A stretch of 43,237 bases of DNA from Rhodobacterales bacterium HKCCSP123 (GTDB lineage Bacteria > Pseudomonadota > Alphaproteobacteria > Rhodobacterales > Rhodobacteraceae): contig WVSO01000023.1 of NCBI GenBank assembly GCA_015689745.1, forward strand, positions 1-43,237, written 5' to 3'. Positions 8,397 through 18,051 of this stretch are shown piece after piece. A program made the translations under genes and the position numbers. How positions within the stretch are numbered: the first letter of the stretch is position 1; each line of letters starts with the position of its first letter. The notes beneath the pieces are model-generated. The model searched no databases. It was not told where the DNA came from and was given only the letters and a program-made list of their open reading frames with translations.

Positions 8397-9526
8397 GCCA
8401 GCATCCGCGCGGCGAGCGCGCCCGACAGGTGCGACACTCTCCCGCCCGCGATCGTCCCGCCGATGCGGCCCGCCGCGTCCAGGATGACGAGATCGGCGCG
8501 CAACCCCTCGGCGATGCGCCCGCGATCGGTCCAGCCCATGACCCGCGCGGGCCCCTCCGAGACCAGGGCCCATGCGGCAGGCCAACCGTAGCGGTCGCTC
8601 AGTTTCTGCGCGGCGCGGGCAAGCGTCGGGTAGTGGTAATCGGAGACGAGCGCATCGACGAGACCCGCCGCGACCAGCTCCTCCGCCGGGACCTTGCCGC
8701 TGTGCGAGCCGCCCCGCACCACGTTGGGCGCGCCCATGACGACCGGCTCGCGCGCCGCTTTCGCGGCTTCGGCGGCTGCGAGCGTCTCGGGGAATTCGCA
8801 GATATCAGCCCCAAGCGCCCGAAACTTGGCCCGATCCTCCGCCGTGTGGTCGTCGTGGCTGCCCATCCGCACGCCGAGTCCCGCGAGGCGCCCGGCCGCG
8901 CCGGCGACGGCTTCCCTGACCGCGGGTCCGTTGGCGTGAAGCTCGGTCAGCAACCGCTCATGCGCCTCGGGCGACCGGCCCGCCTTCAGCGCCTGCCCCG
9001 TCAGGCCCGGAGGGCGCTTGCCCGCAGCGAGCTGCGCATGGGGAAGGTGGTCGTTCCAGACGACGTAGCCCAGCCCGTAGCGCGCCACGAGAGCGACCAT
9101 CGCGTCCAGCGTGTCGATCATGTGCGTCTCGACACGCAGCTGCATCTGCATGTCGGTCAGAGTTTCGGCACCGGCCAGTGTTTCGGCGAGCGTCGCCGCG
9201 AACTCGGGGCTGCGCATGCCGCCCTCCCAGCTCCAGAATTGCGCGAGAACGGCCGTGGTGATGCCGGCCGCCCCGCATTCCGCATCCAGACCGGCCAGCC
9301 CCGCGGCGGGGTGATCGACAGCCCCTCGGCGCGGCGCCATGTGCCGCTCGAATCCGTCGCCGTGCAGGTCGATGATGCCGGGCAGGATACGGTAGCCCGA
9401 CAGGTCGATCTCGCGCCCGCCGCCCGGCGCGATGCGCCCCTCGGACAGCGACAGCGCCTCGCGCGCGAAACCGTCCGGCAGCAGGATCTCGGCCCCGGTG
9501 AAGCGCAGCGGCGGCAGGTCAGGCAT
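8393..9526 (-). CDS. PhnM-like amidohydrolase
   Basis: A 377-residue amidohydrolase-superfamily protein resembling PhnM, which removes diphosphate from alpha-D-ribose 1-methylphosphonate 5-triphosphate in the C-P lyase pathway. Seen: [15 protein letters not shown] (48-62), a modified metal-binding motif with H55 and D57; [24 protein letters not shown]; and SDYHYPT near the C terminus, which would supply metal ligands. No other phn gene lies in the window, so a C-P lyase role cannot be assumed; it may act on another phosphorylated ribose compound. It overlaps the dehydrogenase stop by 8 bp upstream and the EamA start by 4 bp downstream, so it is the middle of a tightly coupled operon. Confidence 0.75.
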   Translation of the reverse strand: MPDLPPLRFTGAEILLPDGFAREALSLSEGRIAPGGGREIDLSGYRILPGIIDLHGDGFERHMAPRRGAVDHPAAGLAGLDAECGAAGITTAVLAQFWSWEGGMRSPEFAATLAETLAGAETLTDMQMQLRVETHMIDTLDAMVALVARYGLGYVVWNDHLPHAQLAAGKRPPGLTGQALKAGRSPEAHERLLTELHANGPAVREAVAGAAGRLAGLGVRMGSHDDHTAEDRAKFRALGADICEFPETLAAAEAAKAAREPVVMGAPNVVRGGSHSGKVPAEELVAAGLVDALVSDYHYPTLARAAQKLSDRYGWPAAWALVSEGPARVMGWTDRGRIAEGLRADLVILDAAGRIGGTIAGGRVSHLSGALAARMLA

Positions 9527-10364
9527 CGTGGTAGGCCCGCGCGATGAGGACGGCCGGATCGGCGTCGGCAAGGCCCTTGGCGATCGCCGCGCGCTCCTCG
9601 GCCTCGGCGGCGGCCAGGGTCGGAGCCTCGACACCGACCTCGGCAGCAACGCGCTGGAAGACGTCGTTGTCCTTGAGAATGCCCGCGATGGTGAAGCCGG
9701 TGGTGGGGTCGTCGCCGAGAATCTTCGGCAGACGGTCGCGGATCATCGGTATGCCGGCCGGACCGCCGCAGAGGATCTCGAGCGCGGTCTCCAGCGGCAG
9801 GCCCGCCCGCTTGGCGACACGGAGCTGTTCGACAAGGCCCGCGACATAGGTCTGGAGCATCGAATTGTTGATGGTCTTCATGACCATGCCGGTGCCGAGC
9901 GGACCGACGTGGAAGATCCGATCGGTCAGGACGGCGAGTGCCCTCAGCGCGCGGGCCGCCTCATCGTCATTGCCGCCGAGGAAGATGCCGCACTGTCCCG
10001 CCGCGACCAGCTCTGGCCCGCCGGAGACCGGTGCATCCACGACGCAAGCGCCGGCCGCCGCGATGCGCTCCGCGCGCGCCTTGACCACACCCGGAACCAC
10101 GGTGCTCGTCTCGACGATCAGCTTGCCCGCCAGGACGGTGCCGAGAAGCGCATCCAGCGTCTCGGCCACCGCGGCATCGTCGTAGAGCGATGTCACGAGG
10201 ACATCGGATGCCGCGACCAGCGACGCAAGGTCGGGGGCGGTCGCCACCCCGTCCACGCCGCGACCGCTGCGTGTCCAGCCGGTGACCGGCACGCCCTGCG
10301 CCGCGAAGCGTGACGCCATGGCCGCGCCCATCCGGCCAAGCCCGATCACCCCGATCCTGTCCAT
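9519..10364 (-). CDS. NAD(P)-dependent oxidoreductase, 3-hydroxyisobutyrate dehydrogenase family
   Basis: A 281-residue beta-hydroxyacid dehydrogenase. The N-terminal Rossmann motif is IGVIGLGRMGAAMA (4-17); the substrate loop is DAPVSGGPELVAAG (110-123); the catalytic Lys is K163 in GTGMVMKTINN. The family oxidises 3-hydroxyisobutyrate, tartronate semialdehyde or similar acids; the substrate here is unknown. ATG 10364 is preceded by AAGGGGGCAAGG. It is the first gene of the chain dehydrogenase - PhnM-like - EamA transporter and follows the bactofilin-like gene by 69 bp on the same strand. Confidence 0.85.
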   Translation of the reverse strand: MDRIGVIGLGRMGAAMASRFAAQGVPVTGWTRSGRGVDGVATAPDLASLVAASDVLVTSLYDDAAVAETLDALLGTVLAGKLIVETSTVVPGVVKARAERIAAAGACVVDAPVSGGPELVAAGQCGIFLGGNDDEAARALRALAVLTDRIFHVGPLGTGMVMKTINNSMLQTYVAGLVEQLRVAKRAGLPLETALEILCGGPAGIPMIRDRLPKILGDDPTTGFTIAGILKDNDVFQRVAAEVGVEAPTLAAAEAEERAAIAKGLADADPAVLIARAYHDA

Positions 10365-10433
10365 CGCCTTGCCCCCTTTGCGTTCACAGGGTCTTTGGCA
10401 TGGACGGGGCCGGACGGGCAACCTGCCCTTTGC

Positions 10434-11576
10434 TCAGGCGGCCTGACCCTCGCGGGTATGCAGCACGATCGCGCCGAGCCCCGCGAAGGCCAGCGCGAGA
10501 ACGACAAGCCAGCCAAGGAAGGGGATCAGCCCGACGAGCCCCGCCACGAAGGCGCCCAATGCCGCGAGACCTGCCTTCCGCACCACACCCTCGGGGATGT
10601 CGTTGCCCATGCGCTGCCACAGGCCGACACCAAGGATATAGCTGCCGAGGACGTAACCGGCATAGCCCGCAAGCCCCGCACCGAACAGGAACGCGGGCAG
10701 AAGCGGGATGCCGATGATCGTCAGCGCAAGGACGAAGCCGGAGCCCACGATGGTCGACAGGAGCAGGAAGCCCGCCACCACGCTGCGACCGGGACGGGCC
10801 AGCGCCGTCTCGCGCCAATGGGCGACGTGGTCGGGCGCCATGGCGACGGCGGCGGTCGCCAGTGCGGCCACGAAGAGCACGCTCATCACGAAGCCGAAAA
10901 GCGCCGTGCGTACCGCGCCGCGCCGGAGATCGGCCACCGACGGGCCGATATCGCCGCGGAACTCCTCCATCTCGCGCCGCTCGACGCGGTCGGGGGGCGC
11001 GACGCGGTCGGGCACCTCGGTGCGCGCCCCTTCCTCGACATACAGGATCAGCCGCCCCGCGACCGTCGCGGCATCGCCCCAGTCGATCTCGTCGGCGGCG
11101 AGCATCAGATCTCCCGCGACGGGTGCGTCGAGCGTCAGCTCCCGCGCGGCGATCAGGGCCGAGCCCGAGATCGGTCCGGTGATCTCCGCGTCCTGCGCGA
11201 AGAGGCGGAGGTTGCCGCCGACGCCCTCTTCAACCCGGACCTCGGCCCCGAAGAGCGTCGCCGCGCCGGTAAGGGCTGCCGACACGGCGACCTCGTAGCC
11301 CGCGGCATAGACCGCGCCGCCCGGCGCGGCCGCGATCTCGACGATCCGGCCCGCCATGTGGACGGCGCCGCCGGTCGCGGCCGTCAGGTCCAGTTCTTCG
11401 CCAGCGGCGAAGAGATCGCCAGCGGTCTCCTGATCGAGTCGAAGGTCCTCGCCCGCGGCGTAGCGATCGCCGCCGAAGCCGAGGACCGCGGTCCCGTCAT
11501 CCCTGTCCTGCGCCGCAGCCGGAATAGCGGCAAGGGTGATGGTGCAAAGAAGTCCGGCCAGTGCAGCGCGTCTCAT
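10434..11576 (-). CDS. Membrane protein with bactofilin-like repeat domain
   Basis: A 380-residue protein. It has a signal peptide or signal anchor (1-22, ending AIPAAAQ), then about 160 residues of short hydrophobic/Gly/Ala repeats (for example ETAGDLFAAGEELDLTAATG and GGAVHMAGRIVEIAAAPGG). These resemble the right-handed beta-helix of polymer-forming bactofilins. A charged linker near 200-230 is followed by four predicted membrane helices in the C-terminal 150 residues, ending in a short charged tail. A role in envelope structure is likely but not proven. ATG 11576 follows GGGAG at a good distance. It stands between groEL and the dehydrogenase operon. Confidence 0.7.
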   Translation of the reverse strand: MRRAALAGLLCTITLAAIPAAAQDRDDGTAVLGFGGDRYAAGEDLRLDQETAGDLFAAGEELDLTAATGGAVHMAGRIVEIAAAPGGAVYAAGYEVAVSAALTGAATLFGAEVRVEEGVGGNLRLFAQDAEITGPISGSALIAARELTLDAPVAGDLMLAADEIDWGDAATVAGRLILYVEEGARTEVPDRVAPPDRVERREMEEFRGDIGPSVADLRRGAVRTALFGFVMSVLFVAALATAAVAMAPDHVAHWRETALARPGRSVVAGFLLLSTIVGSGFVLALTIIGIPLLPAFLFGAGLAGYAGYVLGSYILGVGLWQRMGNDIPEGVVRKAGLAALGAFVAGLVGLIPFLGWLVVLALAFAGLGAIVLHTREGQAA

Positions 11577-11726
11577 CTGAGGGCTCCCTCGGGGTTGGTC
11601 ACGGATTGGAATGACCCAACCCTGACGCAGGCCCGATGGGGTGTCCTTGACCTCGCTCAAGGGCGGTTTCCGGAGGGGCAAGGCACGTTCCGGCGCGCAG
11701 GTGCAAACGGCCGACACCGGAACGAC

Positions 11727-11748
11727 AAAGGGGCCCGAAGGCCCCTTT
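11727..11748 (-). terminator. Terminator of groESL
   Basis: A perfect 9-bp stem, AAAGGGGCC (11727-11735) and GGCCCCTTT (11740-11748), around a CGAA loop (TTCG on the minus strand). It lies 28 bp past the groEL stop. The T-run on the minus strand is only three bases but the stem is very stable. Confidence 0.8.
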
Positions 11749-11776
11749 GCGTGATTTCTGCTTCCTCGAGGGAGGC

Positions 11777-13423
<1,647 letters not shown>

Positions 13424-13459
13424 CTATTCCTGAATGGGTTGGTTGGAAAAGCGCGCGGC

Positions 13460-13747
13460 TCAGGCGATGACGCCGAGGATGTCGCTTTCCTTCATGATCA
13501 GCAGCTCTTCGCCATCGACCGTCACCTCGGTGCCGGACCACTTGCCGAACAGCACGCGATCACCGGCCTTGACGGCCATCTCGATCAGCTCGCCGGAATC
13601 CTTGCGGGCGCCGTCGCCGCAGGCGATCACTTCGCCCTCGGCGGGCTTTTCCTTGGCGCTGTCGGGGATGATCAGACCGCCCTTGGTCTTCTCGTCGGAT
13701 TCGACACGGCGGACCAGAACACGGTCATGCAGCGGTTTGAATGCCAT
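13460..13747 (-). CDS. groES: Co-chaperonin GroES (10 kDa)
   Basis: A 95-residue lid of the GroEL chamber. The start [21 protein letters not shown], the mobile-loop segment [20 protein letters not shown] and the terminal [13 protein letters not shown] are diagnostic. It is the first gene of the operon. The leader between promoter and ATG contains the CIRCE repeat, so the messenger begins close to the HrcA operator. Confidence 0.97.
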   Translation of the reverse strand: MAFKPLHDRVLVRRVESDEKTKGGLIIPDSAKEKPAEGEVIACGDGARKDSGELIEMAVKAGDRVLFGKWSGTEVTVDGEELLIMKESDILGVIA

Positions 13748-13787
13748 CTCTCGAACTCTCCTCTCGGGTTCGGTTATGTCTCTCCCG

Positions 13788-13814
13788 TTATCACTCGCCC
13801 GTGGTGAGTGCTAA
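13788..13814 (-). promoter_or_regulatory. CIRCE element (HrcA operator)
   Basis: On the minus strand TTAGCACTC is followed by a 9-bp spacer and GAGTGATAA. The known consensus is TTAGCACTC-N9-GAGTGCTAA, so one base differs (C to A in the right arm). It lies 41 bp upstream of the groES ATG and next to the predicted transcription start, where HrcA binding would block initiation. Confidence 0.93.
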
Positions 13815-13821
13815 CGGCGCG

Positions 13822-13850
13822 GAGATAGGGAGGCCGCGCGGGGCTGTCAA
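13822..13850 (-). promoter_or_regulatory. Sigma-70 promoter of groESL
   Basis: On the minus strand a perfect TTGACA (13850-13845), a 17-bp spacer and TATCTC (13827-13822). Transcription should begin about 7 bp downstream, at the edge of the CIRCE element. I saw no RpoH-type hexamers near it. Confidence 0.75.
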
Positions 13851-13924
13851 CGCCCCGTCGTGCGGCTTTCTGAAGTTTTCCCGCTCCGAGAACACCGGTG
13901 CCGGCTCTGCGGCACGGTTGCCCC

Positions 13925-13953
13925 CTGACAATCCGGGTTCGCTTCGCTAAGAG
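13925..13953 (+). promoter_or_regulatory. Possible promoter of ppaC
   Basis: CTGACA at 13925-13930, a 17-bp spacer, then TAAGAG at 13948-13953, 36 bp before the ppaC ATG. Spacing is ideal but the -10 element is weak. Confidence 0.3.
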
Positions 13954-13989
13954 GCGCGCGAGATCAGACACAACCCGCGGAAGTGACCC

Positions 13990-14913
13990 ATGACCACCCT
14001 CGTTTTCGGCCATAAATCGCCCGACACCGACTCGACCGGATCGCCCATCATCTGGGCCTGGTACCTGAGCGAGGTGAAGGGCACCGCCGCCGAGCCCGTG
14101 CTGCTGGGCGAGCCCAACACCGAAGCCGCCTTCATGCTGGCGCGCTGGAACCTCGACAAGCCGCGCATCGTGGCGGGCGTGGAGGCCGGCACGCCGGTGG
14201 TGATCGTCGACACCAACAACCCCGCCGAGCTGCCCGAAGGGATCAACGACACCGACATCCAGGCGATCATCGACCATCACAAGCTGGTCGGCGGGCTGGA
14301 GACCAAGGGCCCGATCGACATCCGCATCGAGCCGCTCGCCTGCACCGCCACGATCATGCGCAAGATGATCGGCGATGATCTGGCAAAGGCGCCCGAGGGC
14401 GTGAAGGGCGCGATGCTGTCCTGCATCCTGTCGGACACGCTGGAATTCCGCTCGCCCACCACCACCGACGAGGACCGCGCCGTGGCCGAGGCGCTGGCCG
14501 CCGACCTGGGCATCGACATCCCCGGCTACGCCGCCGAGATGTTCGCGGCCAAGTCCGATGTCTCGGCCTTCTCCGAGGCGGAGCTGCTGCGGATGGATTC
14601 GAAGACCTACGAGGTGGGCGGCAAGACCTTCCGCGTCTCGGTCCTGGAAACCACCTCGCCCGGCACGGTGCTGTCGCGCAAGGACGCGCTGGTCGCCGCC
14701 ATGCCGACGGTCGCCGAGGAAGACGGCGCCGACCAGGTGCTGCTGTTCGTGGTCGACATCCTGCGCGAGGAATCGACGCTTCTGGTGCCCAACGACCTGG
14801 TGAAGCAGGTGGCCGAGAAGAGCTTTGCCACCGTGGTCGGCGATGCCGACAGCGTGGTCCTGCCCGGCGTCGTCAGCCGCAAGAAGCAGATCATCCCGAA
14901 CCTCGCGCTGTAA
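13990..14913 (+). CDS. ppaC: Manganese-dependent inorganic pyrophosphatase
   Basis: A 307-residue family II pyrophosphatase of the DHH phosphoesterase group, which hydrolyses pyrophosphate and so drives biosynthetic reactions. Metal ligands are visible: GHKSPDTDS with H8, D12 and D14; D74 in VIVDTNNP; and the DHH motif at 95-97 (AIIDHHKLV). The C-terminal DHHA2 domain ends in SRKKQIIPNL, whose Arg/Lys bind the substrate. GGAAGTG precedes ATG 13990. It is a single gene closed by a strong terminator. Confidence 0.95.
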   Translation: MTTLVFGHKSPDTDSTGSPIIWAWYLSEVKGTAAEPVLLGEPNTEAAFMLARWNLDKPRIVAGVEAGTPVVIVDTNNPAELPEGINDTDIQAIIDHHKLVGGLETKGPIDIRIEPLACTATIMRKMIGDDLAKAPEGVKGAMLSCILSDTLEFRSPTTTDEDRAVAEALAADLGIDIPGYAAEMFAAKSDVSAFSEAELLRMDSKTYEVGGKTFRVSVLETTSPGTVLSRKDALVAAMPTVAEEDGADQVLLFVVDILREESTLLVPNDLVKQVAEKSFATVVGDADSVVLPGVVSRKKQIIPNLAL

Positions 14914-14936
14914 TCGCCGACGAAGAACGTGATCGA

Positions 14937-14964
14937 GGCGGTCCCGGCCGGGGCCGCCTTTTTT
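14937..14964 (+). terminator. Terminator of ppaC
   Basis: An 8-bp stem GGCGGTCC / GGGCCGCC (14937-14944 and 14951-14958, one G-T pair), a short loop, and six T at 14959-14964. Confidence 0.9.
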
Positions 14965-15055
14965 CGTGCGGGGCCGTGGTGCAGGCGCGCTCCGCTCTCG
15001 ACGCCTCTGCCCCGAGGGCCTAAACCGCCCCTGACGGACCAGCAGGAGCGCCCCC

Positions 15056-15928
15056 ATGACCCGTATCATCGACAGCCTCGCCGAGATCTCCGGCCAGTAT
15101 GACGCGGTCTTCTGCGACCTCTGGGGCTGCGTGCATGACGGGGTTCGCGCCTTTCCGGCTGCGGTCGAGGCGCTGCGCGCGTTCAAGGCGCAGGGCGGGA
15201 CGGTGGTGCTGCTCACCAACGCGCCGCGACCGCGCGCGAGCGTCGCGAAGCAACTCGACCGGCTGGGCGTGCCGACGGATTGCTGGGACGTGATCGCCAC
15301 CTCGGGCGACAGCGCGCGGGCGGCGATGTTCGAGGGCGTCGTGGGCCGGAAGGTCTGGCACATCGGCGAGCCGCATGACGCGCCCTTCTTCGAGCCGTTG
15401 GAGCTGCTCTCCGATCCCGTCGAGATCGAGAAGGTGGAGCTGGGCGAGGCCGAGGGCATCGTCTGCACCGGCCCCTTCGATCCCCATGCGGACCCGTCGG
15501 TGATGCGCCCGCAGTTCCTGCTGGCGAAAACCAAGGGGCTGAAGCTTCTCTGCGCCAACCCCGATATCGTGGTGGACCGGGGCGAAAGCCGGGAATGGTG
15601 CGCCGGCGCGCTGGCGCAGCTTTATACCGAGATGGGGGGCGAGAGCCTGTATTTCGGCAAGCCGCATCCGCCGATCTACGACCTTGCGCGGCGGCGCTTG
15701 CAGCAGATCGGCAAGCCCGCCTCCGACGACCGCATCCTCGCCATCGGCGACGGGATCCGCACGGACGTGCTGGGTGGGATGGGCGAGAACATCGACACGC
15801 TCTTCATCACCGGCGGGCTTGCACGCGAGGAGACCGGAACGGTGGAGCAGCCGGATCCCTCGAAACTCGTCCGCTTCCTTGCCGAGGCCGAGCTCGAGCC
15901 CACCTGTTCCATCGGCATGCTGCGCTGA
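15056..15928 (+). CDS. HAD superfamily class IIA hydrolase (TIGR01459-like)
   Basis: A 290-residue predicted phosphatase of the NagD-like class. Motif I is CDLWGCVHDG: the nucleophile Asp21 is present, but the usual second Asp is Trp23, a feature I recall as typical of TIGR01459. Motif II is LLTNAPRPR. The C-terminal half carries the lysine motif FGKPHPPIYDLA and the acidic motif AIGDGIRTDVLGG. The substrate is unknown. ATG 15056 has AGGAG 8 bp upstream. It lies between ppaC and the phaJ-like gene. Confidence 0.85.
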   Translation: MTRIIDSLAEISGQYDAVFCDLWGCVHDGVRAFPAAVEALRAFKAQGGTVVLLTNAPRPRASVAKQLDRLGVPTDCWDVIATSGDSARAAMFEGVVGRKVWHIGEPHDAPFFEPLELLSDPVEIEKVELGEAEGIVCTGPFDPHADPSVMRPQFLLAKTKGLKLLCANPDIVVDRGESREWCAGALAQLYTEMGGESLYFGKPHPPIYDLARRRLQQIGKPASDDRILAIGDGIRTDVLGGMGENIDTLFITGGLAREETGTVEQPDPSKLVRFLAEAELEPTCSIGMLR

Positions 15929-15967
15929 TGTTCCATGATTTTCGCCGCGCTGCGCGCGCCGACCCGG

Positions 15968-15987
15968 CGGCGGGCGCACGCCCGCCG
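15968..15987. other. GC hairpin downstream of the HAD gene
   Basis: A self-complementary stretch (GGCGGGCG, two bases, CGCCCGCC, at 15969-15986) lies 40 bp past the HAD stop. There is no T-run. It precedes copy 2 of the 25-bp element by about 60 bp, mirroring the arrangement near copy 1. Confidence 0.5.
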
Positions 15988-16047
15988 GCGGCCCCTTTGC
16001 CGCGCGGCACGCACGAGCCGGGTGTCGTGCGCGTGGCGGCCTTGCGC

Positions 16048-16072
16048 ATGCGTATTTTCGGAAAGATGAAGG
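16048..16072 (+). repeat. 25-bp intergenic element, copy 2
   Basis: It reads ATGCGTATTT at its left end and GGAAAGATGAAGG at its right end, and matches the minus strand of 6159-6183 at 23 of 25 positions. It begins 119 bp past the HAD stop; copy 1 begins 114 bp past its upstream stop. It lies 58 bp before the predicted PhaR site. Confidence 0.7.
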
Positions 16073-16130
16073 CCACAAGCCGCGCAACATAATTGCGACA
16101 TTACGCGCCTCAGGCGCATTTTATTACTTT

Positions 16131-16141
16131 CTGCATTGCAG
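16131..16141. promoter_or_regulatory. Predicted PhaR-type operator
   Basis: CTGC-ATT-GCAG, the core of a perfect 15-bp palindrome at 16129-16143. It fits CTGC-N3-GCAG, the PhaR recognition pattern I recall from Rhodobacter work on polyhydroxyalkanoate regulation. It overlaps the predicted -35 of the phaJ-like gene, a position suited to repression. Confidence 0.55.
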
Positions 16142-16165
16142 AACCGCCCCATCCTGGCGTAAGAG
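16136..16165 (+). promoter_or_regulatory. Predicted promoter of the phaJ-like gene
   Basis: TTGCAG at 16136-16141, an 18-bp spacer and TAAGAG at 16160-16165. The -35 hexamer lies within the CTGC/GCAG palindrome. Expected transcription start is near 16172. Confidence 0.4.
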
Positions 16166-16192
16166 GGCGGCAAGATGCAGGAGACTCAGCCC

Positions 16193-16636
16193 ATGCTCGA
16201 CAACATCATGACCGGCACGATCGTCATCGAGGATCTCGAGATCGGCATGAAGCGTTCGCTTCAGAAGCTGATCACCGACCATGACATCGAGCTTTTCGCC
16301 GAGGTCTCGACCGACCGGAACCCGGTGCATCTGGACGATGACTATGCCCGTGACACGATCTTCGAGGGGCGCATCGCCCATGGCATGCTGACCGCCGGCC
16401 TGATCTCGGCGGTGATCGGCGAGCAGCTTCCGGGGCATGGCACCGTCTACCTTGGCCAGACGCTGAAGTTCATGGCCCCCGTGCGCCCCGGCAACATGGT
16501 CCATGCCGAGGTCGAGGTGATGGAGATCGACCATTCCCGCCGCCGCGTGACGCTGGCCACCCATTGCCGTGTCGGCAAGACCGTGGTGCTGAAGGGCGAG
16601 GCCCTCGTCCTCGCGCCCTCGCGCAAGTTCGACTGA
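16193..16636 (+). CDS. phaJ: MaoC-family (R)-specific enoyl-CoA hydratase
   Basis: A 147-residue single-hotdog hydratase. The hydratase-2 motif is clear: FAEVSTDRNPVHLDDDYA holds the catalytic Asp and His (D-x-N-P-x-H), followed by GRIAHGMLTAGLIS and LPGHGTVYLGQTLKF, which closely resemble PhaJ enzymes. These convert trans-2-enoyl-CoA from beta-oxidation into (R)-3-hydroxyacyl-CoA for polyhydroxyalkanoate synthesis. ATG 16193 is favoured because GGAGA lies 8 bp upstream; an in-frame ATG at 16175 after GAGGGCGGCAAG is possible. The predicted PhaR site upstream supports the polyhydroxyalkanoate link. ribF follows after 45 bp. Confidence 0.82.
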   Translation: MLDNIMTGTIVIEDLEIGMKRSLQKLITDHDIELFAEVSTDRNPVHLDDDYARDTIFEGRIAHGMLTAGLISAVIGEQLPGHGTVYLGQTLKFMAPVRPGNMVHAEVEVMEIDHSRRRVTLATHCRVGKTVVLKGEALVLAPSRKFD

Positions 16637-16681
16637 CGCCGCGCGCTTGCGCATTGCCGCCGGGGCGGCTACCCGTCCCCC

Positions 16682-17608
16682 ATGCGGATCCTGCGTGACC
16701 CACAGTATACCCGTCCGGAAGACCGCGGCGCTTCGGCCGCGATCGGGAATTTCGACGGCGTTCACCGCGGCCACCGGCATGTGATCGACCTTGCCCGCCG
16801 CCCCGGCGCTGCCCTCGGCGTCGTCACCTTCGAGCCGCATCCGCGCGAGTTCTTCGCGCCCGACGCCCCCCCCTTCCGACTGATGAACGCCGAGGCCCGC
16901 GCGCATCGGCTGGAGAAGCTGGGCGTGGAGCTGCTGGCCGAACTGCCCTTCGACGTGCGGCTCTCGTCGCTGACGGCGGAGGAGTTCGCGCGCGACGTGC
17001 TGGCGGGTGGCCTTGGCCTGAGCCATGTCGTCGTCGGCGCGGACTTCTGCTTCGGCAAGGGGCGCGCGGGCACCGCCGCGATGCTGCGCGACTTCGGTGC
17101 GCGCTACGGCTTCGAGGTGACCGTGGCCGAGCTTCTGACCGCCGAGACCGGCGCGGTCTCCTCCACCGCGATCCGCGCGGCCCTGACCGAGGGACGCCCG
17201 CGCGCAGCGGCCGACATGCTGGGCCACTGGCACCGGATCGAGGGGCCGGTCCTTCATGGCGAGAAGCGGGGGCGCGAGCTGGGCTATCCCACGGCGAACA
17301 TGGCGCTCGACGGGCTGCACGTGCCGCGCCTGGGTGTCTATGCCGTGCTGGTCGACGTGCTGGAGGGGCCGCACAGGGGCACCTATCACGGGGTGGCGAA
17401 CCTCGGGATACGGCCGATGTTCGAGCGGGAGACGCCGAACCTCGAGACCTTCCTTTTCGATTTCAAGGGGGATCTTTACGGGCAGCACCTGTCCGTCGGG
17501 CTGGTGGAGTGGCTGCGCGGCGAAGCGACGTTCGACGGGCTCGACGGGCTCATCACGCAGATGGACGCGGACAGCGCGCGGGCGCGCGGGATCCTGGGGG
17601 CGCTTTGA
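16682..17608 (+). CDS. ribF: Bifunctional riboflavin kinase/FAD synthetase
   Basis: A 308-residue enzyme that phosphorylates riboflavin to FMN and adenylylates FMN to FAD. The N-terminal nucleotidyltransferase half has AIGNFDGVHRGH (20-31) and TFEPHPREFFAP; AVSSTAIRAAL closes it. The C-terminal kinase half shows GRELGYPTANM, GVYAVLVDV and the ending region with LETFLFDF. Length is normal. It is the first gene of a coupled set: its last four bases are TTGA, whose TTG begins the ycgN-like gene. Confidence 0.95.
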   Translation: MRILRDPQYTRPEDRGASAAIGNFDGVHRGHRHVIDLARRPGAALGVVTFEPHPREFFAPDAPPFRLMNAEARAHRLEKLGVELLAELPFDVRLSSLTAEEFARDVLAGGLGLSHVVVGADFCFGKGRAGTAAMLRDFGARYGFEVTVAELLTAETGAVSSTAIRAALTEGRPRAAADMLGHWHRIEGPVLHGEKRGRELGYPTANMALDGLHVPRLGVYAVLVDVLEGPHRGTYHGVANLGIRPMFERETPNLETFLFDFKGDLYGQHLSVGLVEWLRGEATFDGLDGLITQMDADSARARGILGAL

Positions 17609-18051
17609 GAGAGCGTTTCTGGGACCATGTGCCGATGGCGAAGATGACGCCCGACGAGTGGGAGGCGCTTTGCGACGGCTGCGGCAAGTGCTGCCTCAAC
17701 AAGCTGGAGGACGAGGAGACGGGCGAGGTCGCGCTGACGCGCGTCGCCTGCCGGTTGCTCGACGATCAGAGTTGTCGCTGCGGGCAGTACGAGATCCGCA
17801 AGGTCTTGGTGCCGGAATGCATCCGGCTGACGCCCGAGACGATGGGCGATGTTGCCTATTTCATGCCGGAAACCTGCGCCTACCGGTTGCTCCACGAGGG
17901 CAAGCCGCTGAAGTGGTGGCACCCGCTGATCTCGGGCGACCCCGAAAGCGTGCATGAGGCCGGGGTCAGCGCGCGCGGCCTGTCGGTGCCCGAATTCGAG
18001 GTGCCGGAAGAGGATTGGGAAGATTACATCATCGAGGAGCCGGGCACGTGA
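17605..18051 (+). CDS. YcgN-family cysteine cluster protein
   Basis: A 148-residue protein of the UPF0260/YcgN family with eleven Cys. The first cluster is CDGCGKCC (C23, C26, C29, C30), then ACRLLDDQSCRC, VPECIRLTP and ETCAYRLL; these probably bind zinc or an Fe-S cluster. Function is unknown. The start is inferred as TTG 17605, in a TTGA overlap with the ribF stop. As I recall it, the E. coli homologue begins its conserved part with FW exactly ten residues before the D/E-W-E segment. The same FWDHVPMAKM lies here before the first ATG at 17635, so that ATG would cut off conserved residues. Confidence 0.85.
   Translation: MRERFWDHVPMAKMTPDEWEALCDGCGKCCLNKLEDEETGEVALTRVACRLLDDQSCRCGQYEIRKVLVPECIRLTPETMGDVAYFMPETCAYRLLHEGKPLKWWHPLISGDPESVHEAGVSARGLSVPEFEVPEEDWEDYIIEEPGT

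Noticed and set aside
8393..9526. Part of a C-P lyase (phosphonate) operon
   Set aside because: No phnG-L or phosphonate transporter genes in the window; only the PhnM-like protein is present.
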